From positions 336,812 to 400,811 of the forward strand of contig NZ_CANMRY010000004.1 in NCBI RefSeq assembly GCF_947500405.1: a stretch of DNA of 64,000 nucleotides, read 5' to 3'. The notes under the pieces were generated by a model. That model did not search any database, was not told where the DNA came from, and saw only the letters and a program-made list of their open reading frames with translations. Positions within the stretch are counted from its first letter, which is position 1. The number at the start of each line of letters is the position of its first letter. This DNA comes from an uncultured Maribacter sp. GTDB taxonomy: Bacteria; Bacteroidota; Bacteroidia; Flavobacteriales; Flavobacteriaceae. Of this stretch, positions 1 to 8,103 are shown one piece after another. The position numbers and the translations under genes were made by a program.

Positions 1-1
1 T

Positions 2-412
2 ATTTCTTTGGATTCTGATTTTGAAATTATTGAAGCTGTTACAGATGATGTGGATACCATAAGTTTTTCTGAAGTAGAGCAATCTTTAATTTCTATTTTG
101 CGTAAGTGGAGTGATGCTTCTTCCATAACTCCTATAGCAGATAAATGGAAAAAAGGAACTTTAATTTTACAGCCATTAGATTCTAACTTAGCAAGTAAAG
201 AAATTCCAATAGATACTTTTTTTCATAAAATTGTAATGGTTCGCGATAGAATTAGAGTTATGGAGCAAAAAATTAATTCTAGTAAAAATTTAGAAGACCA
301 AGAGAAGGTAGATTTACAACAATATATCACTAGAATTTATGGTAGTCTTACGACTTTTAATGTTTTGTTTAATAATAAGAGTGACCATTTTATTGGGGTA
401 AAAAGTAATTAA
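2..412 (+). CDS. Hypothetical protein, 5' end outside window
   Basis: The reading frame is open from the first bases of the window to a stop at 410-412, so the N-terminus is probably missing; the first possible start inside the window is a TTG at position 8. The visible part (about 136 residues) is charged and looks soluble, with a helical stretch rich in Lys, Glu and Gln in its second half and no membrane segment. I do not recognise the family. Its last four bases overlap the end of the convergent TIGR03915 gene, so the two transcripts run into each other without a visible terminator. Confidence 0.7.
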   Translation: MSLDSDFEIIEAVTDDVDTISFSEVEQSLISILRKWSDASSITPIADKWKKGTLILQPLDSNLASKEIPIDTFFHKIVMVRDRIRVMEQKINSSKNLEDQEKVDLQQYITRIYGSLTTFNVLFNNKSDHFIGVKSN

Positions 413-1170
413 TTTGCAATTCTATTTAAATTTAATTTACTGTTATTAAATGGAAAATTATTTTGTTGTAGTTTATTAATTACCAGTGTTATTATATTGT
501 TTTTATTAAAGTGTTTATTTAATATTTTAATTTTCGCACTATTGTTCGTCAGTTTACTTTGTGAGGCTTTAAATATTTGATTTGTATCAAGCACAATCAT
601 TTCAATACTGCGAGTGTCATAATAAATACCATAATTTCTATTTACATCATAAATTAACCATGGTTTTTTATTAACTCTAATCCTAAAATGTTTTGATAAT
701 AAAGGTATAACATCAAAGTCAGGAGCAATATTTGTGTAAAAAACACCATCATTAGATTCTTTAAATTTTATAGTTTTTTCTAAATATATTTTTTCTTTTG
801 CAACAGTTAAAGAAACATCCTCTATGTTAATTTGTTCTGTAATTGAAAAACCTATTTGTGCTGCTTGGTAAGGGTTAAATAAACTTTTGATATATAGATA
901 CAATACATTTTCTATGTTTTTCTTTTCGCTTAAAAAAGAAAAATAAATATTTTTTAGAGCAGTGCTATTTTTATTTTGAATTGTTTTCCAAACACGTTCA
1001 GCTTTATTCATGTCTGTAAATATTATTTTAGTTTTTGTAAATAAGTTGTTATTATAAGATGTTCTTTTGTTGATATTTAAAGTTTTTCTTTTTTCTTCAA
1101 AACCTACAAATACAGCAGTTAAAAAACCATTAAAACTACCGTCATAAATTAAAGTCTTAGTTTCTTCCAT
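409..1170 (-). CDS. TIGR03915-family putative DNA repair protein
   Basis: The 253-residue product matches the uncharacterised family that nearly always pairs with a radical-SAM protein (TIGR03916) and is thought to act in DNA repair or modification. Visible family signatures are the N-terminal LIYDGSFNGFLTAVF (residues 7-21), the central NPYQAAQIG and the C-terminal WLIYDVNRNYGIYYD. It lacks the uracil-DNA glycosylase extension that some members carry. The radical-SAM partner is not in this window. The gene follows a 64-codon gene by 2 bp and shares its operator-rich promoter with the divergent HTH-S24 regulator, which suggests damage-inducible control (inference). The family call is firm; the biochemical function is unknown. 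Confidence 0.85.
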   Translation of the reverse strand: MEETKTLIYDGSFNGFLTAVFVGFEEKRKTLNINKRTSYNNNLFTKTKIIFTDMNKAERVWKTIQNKNSTALKNIYFSFLSEKKNIENVLYLYIKSLFNPYQAAQIGFSITEQINIEDVSLTVAKEKIYLEKTIKFKESNDGVFYTNIAPDFDVIPLLSKHFRIRVNKKPWLIYDVNRNYGIYYDTRSIEMIVLDTNQIFKASQSKLTNNSAKIKILNKHFNKNNIITLVINKLQQNNFPFNNSKLNLNRIAN

Positions 1171-1172
1171 AA

Positions 1173-1367
1173 TTAGTTAAATAAAGAAAGTTGTATTGCA
1201 TTTGTATTCTTAATTACTTTACTATTTGTAATTGAAGTATTATTTTTTGGAATATTTCCAAAAAATATAGGTTTTCTTTTTTTTCTTGGAATTACACTAA
1301 TGAATGAATCTTCCTCGCTAATTGTAGCAATAGCTTGTAGTTTGGAGTGTATTTCTTTAAAAACCAT
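1173..1367 (-). CDS. Small protein with C-terminal sliding-clamp binding motif
   Basis: The gene encodes 64 residues and is the first gene of the leftward operon. The protein is basic in the middle (IPRKKRKPIFFGNIPK, residues 26-41), has no signal peptide or membrane segment, and ends in AIQLSLFN. QLSLF is the textbook pentapeptide that bacterial proteins use to dock on the DNA polymerase III beta clamp, and a C-terminal position is typical for translesion polymerases and ImuB-like proteins. Only 2 bp separate it from the TIGR03915 DNA-repair gene, and operators for an S24-type repressor lie upstream. I infer a small damage-inducible clamp-binding protein. I do not recognise a named family, and a degenerate or truncated larger gene is the alternative. 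Confidence 0.65.
   Translation of the reverse strand: MVFKEIHSKLQAIATISEEDSFISVIPRKKRKPIFFGNIPKNNTSITNSKVIKNTNAIQLSLFN
1241..1267. promoter_or_regulatory. Near-perfect palindrome with GGAATATTTCC core inside the 64-codon gene
   Basis: A 27-bp near-perfect inverted repeat has arms TATTTTTTGGAA and TTCCAAAAAATA around a short centre. Its 11-bp core GGAATATTTCC is identical to the operator-like site at 1400-1410 upstream. It lies inside the coding sequence of the small clamp-motif gene, about 110 bp downstream of that start. It could be an internal operator for the divergent S24-family repressor. The identical core is seen directly; the role is inferred. Confidence 0.5.
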
Positions 1368-1399
1368 AGTGTCTAATTTTAGTATCTATCCAAAAATAT

Positions 1400-1451
1400 G
1401 GAATATTTCCTAATTATGGAAATTTTCCAATATATTTTTTGGAAATAATCC
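1400..1451. promoter_or_regulatory. Cluster of three 11-bp operator-like sites
   Basis: Three related sites lie in the divergent promoter region: GGAATATTTCC at 1400-1410, GGAAATTTTCC at 1418-1428 and GGAAATAATCC at 1441-1451. Each is a GGAA half-site facing a TCC or TTCC half-site. The spacing between site starts is 18 and 23 bp. The last site overlaps the -33 element of the rightward promoter, which fits repression of the HTH-S24 gene by its own product and control of the leftward repair operon. Confidence 0.65.
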
Positions 1452-1467
1452 TAATTGTGTATATTTG
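1438..1467 (+). promoter_or_regulatory. Bacteroidota promoter TTTG-N18-TATATTTG
   Basis: TTTG at 1438-1441 and TATATTTG at 1460-1467 are separated by 18 bp, matching the Bacteroidota primary sigma consensus. The start codon of the HTH-S24 gene is at 1472, only 4 bp past the -7 box. The mRNA should therefore be leaderless or almost so. No ribosome binding site is seen. Confidence 0.6.
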
Positions 1468-1471
1468 ATAT

Positions 1472-2233
1472 ATGGAAAATGACGCTATTTTAAAAAGGTT
1501 TACAGATCTAAGAAGGGAATTAGGATTTACACAATCTGAGTTTGCTAAACAAATTGGTGTTTCTAGTACTACAGCAGATATTGAAAGAGGTAGAACTAAA
1601 TTATCTGGAAAAGTAGTTGTAGAGCTTTTAAAAAAATATAAGATTAATCCTCTTTGGTTATTTGGAGAAAGTACCCAACAATATATAGAAACTTCGTCTA
1701 CAAGCGTTATTCCAAAAGTAGTTACCGTAGATTCTGCAGAAAATGATAATATGGTTTTGGTTAATGCAAAAGCTGCTGCCGGATATCCTCAAAATATAGA
1801 AGATACTAGTTGGTATAAAGAGTTACCTGCTTTTGATTTGCCTTTACCAGAGTTTAGAAATGCAACTTACAGAGGATTCCAGGTAGAAGGAGATAGTATG
1901 CTTCCTAATTTAAAGCCTGGAGAATGGGTTTTAGCAAAAGCCACAGAAGATTTAAAAGAAGTTAGTGCTAATAAAATATATGTAGTTGTATTACAAGATG
2001 CTGTTTTAGTAAAAAAAGTTATTAGTAAGCCAAATTCTCCTAACGTTACTTTAGTTTCTTTGAATGAGTCATATCCTCCCTATGATATTGAGCCTCATCA
2101 GATACAAGAAATATGGGAGGTAAACAGTAAAATTACTTTTGGTATAGATGCTACAACAGAAAAAGGCTTATTAAAACAACTCCAAGAATCTATGGAGGAA
2201 TTAAAAAGCCAAATAAATAAAACGAACGGGTAG
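1472..2233 (+). CDS. XRE-HTH / S24 peptidase repressor (LexA/CI-like)
   Basis: The 253-residue protein has an N-terminal XRE helix-turn-helix (residues 5-66, core QSEFAKQIGVSSTTADIERG) and a C-terminal S24 peptidase fold. The self-cleavage site Ala103-Gly104 is present in KAAAGYPQ, Ser142 sits in EGDSM, and the general-base Lys is 181 or 182 in AVLVKKV. A helical tail of about 30 residues follows. By family knowledge such proteins repress damage-inducible genes and autocleave with RecA filaments. The gene is divergent from a repair operon, and operator repeats cover its own promoter, so autoregulation is likely. It may act as a functional LexA substitute or be a domesticated phage-type repressor. 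Confidence 0.9.
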   Translation: MENDAILKRFTDLRRELGFTQSEFAKQIGVSSTTADIERGRTKLSGKVVVELLKKYKINPLWLFGESTQQYIETSSTSVIPKVVTVDSAENDNMVLVNAKAAAGYPQNIEDTSWYKELPAFDLPLPEFRNATYRGFQVEGDSMLPNLKPGEWVLAKATEDLKEVSANKIYVVVLQDAVLVKKVISKPNSPNVTLVSLNESYPPYDIEPHQIQEIWEVNSKITFGIDATTEKGLLKQLQESMEELKSQINKTNG

Positions 2234-2236
2234 TGC

Positions 2237-2518
2237 TTACTTATAAATGCATTTGTATGCACTATCTACACTAACTTTTACATTAAAAGATTGGTTAGCT
2301 TCTACCTCAAACATTTCATAAGGCTTATAGGTTTTCCAAGTAGACTCTCCTGGTAGTTGCACTTCCATTTCACCAGATACTACAGTCATGTATTCCTTAG
2401 ATGTAGTTCCAAAAGTGTACTCACCTGGAGCCATAACGCCAACGGTTGCTTTTCCTTCATTAGAATCAAAGGCTATAGATAATACTTTTTTATCAAAATA
2501 AGAATTGGTCTTAAACAT
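2237..2518 (-). CDS. ppnP: Pyrimidine/purine nucleoside phosphorylase PpnP
   Basis: The 93-residue single-domain cupin is the usual length for the PpnP/DUF1255 (YaiE) family. Conserved stretches visible are GKATVGVMAPGEYTFGT, VVSGEMEVQLPG and the C-terminal FNVKV...YKCIYK. The enzyme phosphorolyses a broad range of nucleosides in the cytoplasm to give the base and ribose-1-phosphate for salvage. It stands alone, tail-to-tail with the HTH-S24 gene (3 bp between stop codons) and without a visible terminator in that gap. The gene is complete with an ATG start. No neighbouring gene is obviously linked in function. Confidence 0.93.
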   Translation of the reverse strand: MFKTNSYFDKKVLSIAFDSNEGKATVGVMAPGEYTFGTTSKEYMTVVSGEMEVQLPGESTWKTYKPYEMFEVEANQSFNVKVSVDSAYKCIYK

Positions 2519-2601
2519 GTTTTTCTTTTATTGTGAAATACAAAAATAAATAGAATTTATAAGAGGAATATAAGCTTAACAAAGGAGTCTTATTTTGTGT
2601 T

Positions 2602-3309
2602 TTAATACGCTTTTATAGTTCCCATGTCTAACGTTATAGGTCCTAGTTTATGTTTAGAAGGAAGAAGAATACCACTTTTCATCATCTTCCAATTTTCCCA
2701 AGTTGCTTTAATACCGCCTAGAGGAATAATGCTGACCCACATTTTATAACTCTTTGGTGTTCCATTTGGTTGTAGTTCCCATAAATAAGAATCTCCTGGA
2801 GTAGAACCTCCAATCGTATACGATACTAGTAGTGCTTCTTCACCATTTTCTAGTGTTACTATTTCTCTTTTGGTTCCTTCATCAAACACTTTAAATGGAG
2901 CTACAAGCCAGAAAGAATCGTTGTTAAAATAATCTAAAGCAGTTTGTAGTAATTCTTTTTCCTCTTTAGTAGTAAGTATGGTATTTTCTTTGGTTATAGA
3001 GCTTAGAGATTTATTGTTTAGATTAAGTTTGGCAGTGTAATTGTCCCATTTTACAGTAACAAGTCCTAAAGATTTATTCCATTTATACCTATGAGAACCA
3101 TTTGCGAATGACCATTCTAAAAAGTTTGTGTTAGCATATTTCTCTCCGCCAATGGCTTGCATCATTTTTTTGGCAAGAGCATCGGCTTTATTTCCTTTCT
3201 GCCCATTAGGAACAGATTCATTGCAAATTATATATAAAATGCCTACCCCTAAAAGAATAACAATTAAGCTGTAACTGAGTAATTTTCCAATTTTCTTTAC
3301 ATATTTCAT
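2602..3309 (-). CDS. Hypothetical membrane-anchored protein
   Basis: The 235-residue product has a single N-terminal hydrophobic segment (about residues 11-29, LSYSLIVILLGVGILYIIC) and is otherwise predicted outside the cytoplasm. The ectodomain has alternating polar and aromatic residues typical of beta-rich proteins, including NGSHRYKWN and YTAKLNLNNKS. I do not recognise a named family. It follows the gamma-glutamyltransferase gene by 2 bp on the same strand, so the two are co-transcribed, but nothing in it points to glutathione metabolism. Cys29 at the end of the hydrophobic stretch is not in a clear lipobox. Confidence 0.75.
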   Translation of the reverse strand: MKYVKKIGKLLSYSLIVILLGVGILYIICNESVPNGQKGNKADALAKKMMQAIGGEKYANTNFLEWSFANGSHRYKWNKSLGLVTVKWDNYTAKLNLNNKSLSSITKENTILTTKEEKELLQTALDYFNNDSFWLVAPFKVFDEGTKREIVTLENGEEALLVSYTIGGSTPGDSYLWELQPNGTPKSYKMWVSIIPLGGIKATWENWKMMKSGILLPSKHKLGPITLDMGTIKAY

Positions 3310-3311
3310 AT

Positions 3312-5003
3312 CTAATATCCTACAGCAGTATCATCTCCTCTTTTATCTGCTCCGGCTTCTAGGCTACCATCAGGCAACACAAGAATAGCATCTACCTTGC
3401 CAATAATAGGAGTGCGTTCTTCATTTATTATGTATTCTTTGGATTTTAATTCCTCTTTTAAAGATTTAGAAAATCCATTTGGTTCAAATATGACAGCATC
3501 TGGCAACCATTGGTGGTGAAAACGAGGGGCGTTTACAGCCTCTTGCATACTTAAATTAAATTCATAAGTGTTAAGAATAGTTTGTGCTACTGCTGTAATT
3601 ATAGTTGATCCGCCGGGAGTGCCAACAACCATCCAAAGTTTGTTGTCTTTTTCTACAATAGTAGGTGTCATGCTACTTAGCATTCTTTTTTCTGGTGCAA
3701 TACTATTAGCATCTGCACCAATTAAACCAAACATATTAGGTACTCCTGGTTTTGCACTAAAATCATCCATTTCATTATTAAGAAAAAAGCCAAGTTCGTC
3801 ACAATATAATTTAGAGCCATAATTACCATTTAATGTAGTGGTAACAGAAACTGCATTACCATCTTGGTCAATAATAGAGTAATGGGTGGTTTCGTTACTT
3901 TCTGATATAATATTTATTGCTCCATGAGATACAGTAGAAGACTTTGTTGCTTTATCAAAAGAAAAATCATTCATACGATTTTTCAAGTAGTCATCACTTA
4001 AAATTATATCTAGGGGTATAGTTACAAAATCAGGGTCTCCTAAAAAATAATTACGATCTGCATAAGCTCTTCTAGAAGCCTCTGTAAATAGTTGAATAGT
4101 TTTGGTAGTGTTGTGTCCAAATTCTTTTATTTTATGAGGTTCTATCATCTTAAAAATTTGTTGCATCGTAATTCCTCCACTACTTGGAGCTCCCATTGAA
4201 ATTATTTTTAAATCTTTATATTTAAAAATAACGGGTTGTCTCCATTTTACATTATATTTTTCTAAATCTTCCTCGGTAACATAACCACCATTTTGTTGAA
4301 TAAAGGAAGATAATTTTTTTGCTACACGACCCTTGTAAAACCCATCTCTACCATGTTTAGAAATACTTTTTAAAGTATTTGCTAGAGCTCGGTATTTTAT
4401 AGTGTCTCCTGCTTTATAAGGAATAGAAAATTTACTATGTTCCCCGTTTACTTTAATAAAGTCTTTTAAATAAGGTGCAATTTTTTTCTCTTGTTTTTCT
4501 GTAACAACAACTCCTTTTTCTGCCAAAGCTATTACTGGGGCTAAAATTTTAGAAAGAGGAAGAGTACCAAACTTTTTATGAACCTCAATAGCTCCAGCAA
4601 CAGAGCCTGGAACACCTACAGCAGTTGCTCCGAGTGTACTCATTCCTGGAATTACATTTCCTGTAGCGTCTAAATACATGTCTTTATGGGCACTTAAAGG
4701 TGCTTTTTCTCTAAAATCTATAGCACCAATATCTCCATTTCCTTTTCTGTATACCATAAAACCACCACCAGAAATATTTCCTGCAGATGGATGTGCAACA
4801 GCCAAAGCAAATTGAGTAGCTACCATAGCATCAAAAGCATTACCACCTTGTTTTAAAATGTCTGAACCAATTTTTGAAGCTTCTTCTCTGGCAGAAACTA
4901 TCATGGCTTTAGTTGTAATTAAACCAGTTGGAGAATTATTTTGCTTTTTACAATTGTAAATTAATGTAAGAAAGCAGAGTAATAGAACCTTTATTGTTTT
5001 CAT
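3312..5003 (-). CDS. ggt: Gamma-glutamyltransferase (gamma-glutamyltranspeptidase)
   Basis: This 563-residue N-terminal-nucleophile hydrolase transfers or hydrolyses the gamma-glutamyl group of glutathione-like peptides in the periplasm. The proenzyme self-cleaves before Thr372 in the conserved ETTHYSIID (residues 371-379), giving a large and a small subunit. Other family landmarks are GGNAFDAMVAT (residues 53-63), SGGGFMVYR, and SMTPTIVEK followed by GTPGGSTIIT in the small subunit. The N-terminus is a signal peptide ending near Cys18. The preceding residues (LIYN) make a poor lipobox, so a lipoprotein is possible but not certain. It heads a two-gene unit with the membrane-anchored hypothetical gene. 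Confidence 0.95.
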   Translation of the reverse strand: MKTIKVLLLCFLTLIYNCKKQNNSPTGLITTKAMIVSAREEASKIGSDILKQGGNAFDAMVATQFALAVAHPSAGNISGGGFMVYRKGNGDIGAIDFREKAPLSAHKDMYLDATGNVIPGMSTLGATAVGVPGSVAGAIEVHKKFGTLPLSKILAPVIALAEKGVVVTEKQEKKIAPYLKDFIKVNGEHSKFSIPYKAGDTIKYRALANTLKSISKHGRDGFYKGRVAKKLSSFIQQNGGYVTEEDLEKYNVKWRQPVIFKYKDLKIISMGAPSSGGITMQQIFKMIEPHKIKEFGHNTTKTIQLFTEASRRAYADRNYFLGDPDFVTIPLDIILSDDYLKNRMNDFSFDKATKSSTVSHGAINIISESNETTHYSIIDQDGNAVSVTTTLNGNYGSKLYCDELGFFLNNEMDDFSAKPGVPNMFGLIGADANSIAPEKRMLSSMTPTIVEKDNKLWMVVGTPGGSTIITAVAQTILNTYEFNLSMQEAVNAPRFHHQWLPDAVIFEPNGFSKSLKEELKSKEYIINEERTPIIGKVDAILVLPDGSLEAGADKRGDDTAVGY

Positions 5004-5031
5004 AATCAGTAGAATTTAAAGCTCTTTTAGG

Positions 5032-5616
5032 TTAAAGGGAAATATATTTTTGCCTAGAAAAGGTAATTAATTCTTCAAAAAAGGCATTGAACTCCTCTTC
5101 AAAAGCAGCATAGTGTTCTTCAAGGTCTAAAATTGCAAAGTTCATTTTAGATTTATTTTTGGTACGCCTATTCATTCCGTTAAGAACACGGTTTATCCCC
5201 TCCATATTAGAGTAATTGTAAATCCAATTTTCACTTATCATATAAGGCATCATGCGTTTAACTCCGTCGGGCAAAATGGTATAGTTATCTTCTAGTAAGT
5301 CATAAAAATTATTAACAAAAACAGCTAAAGGTATGTCTGAGTAATTTTCCCAATTTTTAGCAAGAAAATGATCATAAAAAATATCTACTATGACTCTACT
5401 ATAGTGGCTATAGTTTTTATGAAGCCGTTTACTACTAATTTTTGGGATAGCATGTGTATCTGTAAAAGTATCAATAAACCTATGTAATTGTATTCCTTGT
5501 TGCACACGTTCTGGTAAGTGTTTAAACTTATTCCCTCTAATACTATCTGCAATGAAATTTCCTATTGTAATTTCATTATCACCAAAAGATAAATAAATGT
5601 GTGCTAAAAAGTTCAT
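5032..5616 (-). CDS. acpH: ACP phosphodiesterase (AcpH family, DUF479)
   Basis: The 194-residue protein matches the acyl-carrier-protein phosphodiesterase family, which removes 4'-phosphopantetheine from ACP. Family landmarks are the N-terminal MNFLAHIYLS, GNFIADSIRG (residues 21-30) and GIQLHRFIDTFTDTH, which carries the His/Asp residues of the metal site. Length and domain extent are normal. It is divergent from glmM with a 97-bp gap. The 28-bp gap to ggt downstream leaves no room for a clear terminator, so read-through into ggt is possible. Biochemical activity in Bacteroidota is inferred from the family. Confidence 0.85.
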   Translation of the reverse strand: MNFLAHIYLSFGDNEITIGNFIADSIRGNKFKHLPERVQQGIQLHRFIDTFTDTHAIPKISSKRLHKNYSHYSRVIVDIFYDHFLAKNWENYSDIPLAVFVNNFYDLLEDNYTILPDGVKRMMPYMISENWIYNYSNMEGINRVLNGMNRRTKNKSKMNFAILDLEEHYAAFEEEFNAFFEELITFSRQKYISL

Positions 5617-5683
5617 ATAACGATAGAAGTTTTCTTAAGGTCGAATTTACGAAATGCTAAACTTAGGATAAGAAATAGTCCTG

Positions 5684-5691
5684 TATATTTG
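5684..5691 (+). promoter_or_regulatory. -7 box TATATTTG of glmM
   Basis: TATATTTG lies 22 bp before the glmM ATG and fits the Bacteroidota TAnnTTTG consensus. No good TTG element is seen at the expected distance upstream, so the call rests on the -7 box and its position. Confidence 0.45.
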
Positions 5692-5713
5692 CAAAAACTT
5701 TTTTATTTATTAT

Positions 5714-7102
5714 ATGACACTAATCAAATCAATATCAGGAATACGTGGAACCATTGGAGGGCAGCCAGGAGATAATTTAACGCCAATTGATGCTGTGAAA
5801 TTCGCAGCAGCTTACGGAACATGGTTAAAAAGGTACTCTAAAAAAGAAAAATTAAAAGTAGTAATAGGTAGAGATGCTAGACTTTCTGGGCAAATGATTC
5901 AGAACCTTGTTGTTTCTACACTTACTGGTTTGGGAATAGATGTGATAGATTTAGATTTATCTACCACGCCTACTGTAGAAATTGCTGTTCCTATTGAAAA
6001 AGCTGATGGTGGAATTATACTAACAGCAAGCCATAACCCTAAACAATGGAATGCTTTAAAACTTTTAAATGAAAAAGGGGAGTTTTTAGACGCAGCGCAA
6101 GGTGCTGTTATTTTAGAATTGGCAGAAAAAGAAGAGTTTACTTTTTCAGAAGTAGATAATTTAGGTACCGTTGTTGAAAACAACGCATATATAGATATAC
6201 ATATTGACGAAGTTTTAGATTTACCATTGGTAGATGCAGAGATAATTAAAAAAGCTAAGTTTAAAGTTGTTGTAGATGGTGTAAATTCTACAGGAGGAAT
6301 AGCAATTCCAAAATTACTAGATGCTTTAGGAGTAGAAGTGGTGAAATTATATTGTGACCCAACAGGTCATTTTCCACATAATCCAGAACCGTTAAAAGAG
6401 CATTTAGGAGATATTTGTGATTTAGTAGTAAAAGAAAAGGCTGATTTTGGTATTGTTGTAGATCCAGATGTAGACCGTTTAGCTTTTATTAGCGATGATG
6501 GCGAAATGTTTGGAGAAGAGTACACTTTAGTCGCTTGTGCGGACTATGTATTGGGAAAAACAAAAGGGAATACAGTTTCTAACCTATCCTCTTCAAGAGC
6601 TTTAAGAGATATTACGCAAAAACATGGTGGTACCTATGAAGCGGCTGCAGTAGGAGAAGTGAATGTAGTTACAAAAATGAAAGCTAACAATGCTATTATT
6701 GGTGGCGAAGGTAATGGCGGAATTATTTATCCAGAAAGCCATTATGGTCGTGATTCTTTAGTTGGAACTGCTTTATTTTTGATGCATATGGCAGAAAAAG
6801 GAGGAACGGTAGCGGAACTAAGAGCTAGTTACCCATCTTATTTTATGAGTAAAAAGAAAATACAATTAACACCAGGATTAGATGTAGATGGTATTTTAGT
6901 AGCTATGGCTAAAAAATATGAAGGAGAAGAAATCTCTACTATAGATGGTGTGAAAATTGATTTTGCTGAAAATTGGGTGCATTTAAGAAAGTCTAATACA
7001 GAACCAATTATTAGAATATATACCGAAGCTAAAAGCCAAGCTGAAGCAGATAGTTTAGCAGATAAAATTATTGGAGAAATTAAAGAAGTGGCTGGGATAT
7101 AA
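5714..7102 (+). CDS. glmM: Phosphoglucosamine mutase
   Basis: This 462-residue alpha-D-phosphohexomutase converts glucosamine-6-phosphate to glucosamine-1-phosphate for UDP-GlcNAc, peptidoglycan and lipid A synthesis in the cytoplasm. The catalytic phosphoserine is Ser106 in TASHNP (residues 104-109). The Mg-binding loop is DPDVDRLAF, the sugar-recognition loop is GGEGNGGIIYP, and the C-terminal phosphate-binding loop is RKSNTEPIIRIY. The start is the first ATG, 22 bp after a -7 box. The protein is slightly longer than the E. coli enzyme. It ends at a bidirectional terminator shared with the acyltransferase gene. Confidence 0.93.
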   Translation: MTLIKSISGIRGTIGGQPGDNLTPIDAVKFAAAYGTWLKRYSKKEKLKVVIGRDARLSGQMIQNLVVSTLTGLGIDVIDLDLSTTPTVEIAVPIEKADGGIILTASHNPKQWNALKLLNEKGEFLDAAQGAVILELAEKEEFTFSEVDNLGTVVENNAYIDIHIDEVLDLPLVDAEIIKKAKFKVVVDGVNSTGGIAIPKLLDALGVEVVKLYCDPTGHFPHNPEPLKEHLGDICDLVVKEKADFGIVVDPDVDRLAFISDDGEMFGEEYTLVACADYVLGKTKGNTVSNLSSSRALRDITQKHGGTYEAAAVGEVNVVTKMKANNAIIGGEGNGGIIYPESHYGRDSLVGTALFLMHMAEKGGTVAELRASYPSYFMSKKKIQLTPGLDVDGILVAMAKKYEGEEISTIDGVKIDFAENWVHLRKSNTEPIIRIYTEAKSQAEADSLADKIIGEIKEVAGI

Positions 7103-7124
7103 TTGCTTTTTGATTTGTAAAAGA

Positions 7125-7157
7125 AAAAGCCTAATATAAATAGTATTAGGCTTTTTT
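7125..7157. terminator. Bidirectional terminator between glmM and acyltransferase gene
   Basis: The perfect stem AAAAAGCCTAATA / TATTAGGCTTTTT has a 7-nt loop, A-runs on one side and T-runs on the other. It can therefore terminate transcripts from both convergent genes. It ends right at the stop codon of the leftward gene. Confidence 0.85.
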
Positions 7158-8044
7158 TATAAAAACTCTTTAGGAACTCTATTTCTGTGTTTCCACCTTC
7201 TATGTGTCCATAAATAATGTTCAGGTTTTTCTTTTATTTGTTGTTCTGTTAGCTGTAAAAATTGATTAGTTATTTCGTTCTTTTCCGTATTCTTTGCATT
7301 GGTAGTAATTGGAATAAACTCGGCGGTGTAATATCCTCTCTTAACTTTGCTAACTTTTAAGAAAACTACAGCTAGATCTAATTTTCTAGCCATTGTTTCA
7401 GCGCCATTAAAAATAGGAACTTTAATATCCATAAACTCTGTCCAGTATTGCCCTTTATGTACCATAGGAGATTGGTCACTTACCATACCGTATATAGATT
7501 TTACGTTGTTTTTAACGTTGGACATTACTGTTTTTACAGTCTCTTTTTGTGTAATTAATGTAGTATTCCAACGGGCTCTAGTTTTTTTTATCCAAGAGTC
7601 AAAATAATCATTACTTACTTTTTGGTAAACCGCATAGCCTTTGCCGTCTACATAATTATTAATACTAACATTCCATTCCCAATTTGCATAATGGGAGCAT
7701 ACTACTAAAATGCTTTTGTCTTCAAGAATATTCTGAAGTACATTAATATTTGTAACGTTATATCTTTTTTTAACTTCTTCTCTAGATAAATGCATTGTTT
7801 TTACCATTTCTAAAAACATATCACACATATGTTTATAAAAATCCTTTTCTATTCTTCTAAGTTCAATATCGCATTTTTTTGGAAAAACTAAAGTAAGGTT
7901 GTCCCGGACAACTTTTTTACGATACCCAAAAATCCGATATACAATGATATACACTACATCAGAAAAAAAGTAAAATAACTTATAAGGTAGTCTAGATATT
8001 ATCCATAACAATGGATAAATTAAAACATAAACAAGCAACTGCAT
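7157..8044 (-). CDS. Lysophospholipid/lipid A acyltransferase (LpxL/HtrB family)
   Basis: The 295-residue inner-membrane protein has an N-terminal hydrophobic anchor (about residues 3-38) and a catalytic HX4E motif, His118...Glu123 in SHYANWEWN. The family transfers a secondary acyl chain to the lipid A precursor. Later conserved elements are YGMVSDQSPM and the C-terminal YLWTHRRWKHR, the usual end of LpxL-like proteins. It stands alone and is divergent from the rhomboid gene. Bacteroidota use related enzymes for both lipid A and aminolipids, so the acceptor is not certain. Confidence 0.9.
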   Translation of the reverse strand: MQLLVYVLIYPLLWIISRLPYKLFYFFSDVVYIIVYRIFGYRKKVVRDNLTLVFPKKCDIELRRIEKDFYKHMCDMFLEMVKTMHLSREEVKKRYNVTNINVLQNILEDKSILVVCSHYANWEWNVSINNYVDGKGYAVYQKVSNDYFDSWIKKTRARWNTTLITQKETVKTVMSNVKNNVKSIYGMVSDQSPMVHKGQYWTEFMDIKVPIFNGAETMARKLDLAVVFLKVSKVKRGYYTAEFIPITTNAKNTEKNEITNQFLQLTEQQIKEKPEHYLWTHRRWKHRNRVPKEFL

Positions 8045-8072
8045 ATTCTATATTATAATTGGCAAATATAGT

Positions 8073-8080
8073 TATATTTG
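8073..8080 (+). promoter_or_regulatory. -7 box TATATTTG of the rhomboid gene
   Basis: TATATTTG lies 23 bp upstream of the ATG at 8104, the same spacing as at glmM. No matching -33 element is clear. Confidence 0.4.
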
Positions 8081-8103
8081 AAAGGTATATAAATTTTTAG
8101 ATA

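Noticed and set aside
3568..3822. Rightward open frame inside ggt
   Set aside because: It is antisense to the well-conserved catalytic region of gamma-glutamyltransferase and has no protein-like features; a shadow frame.
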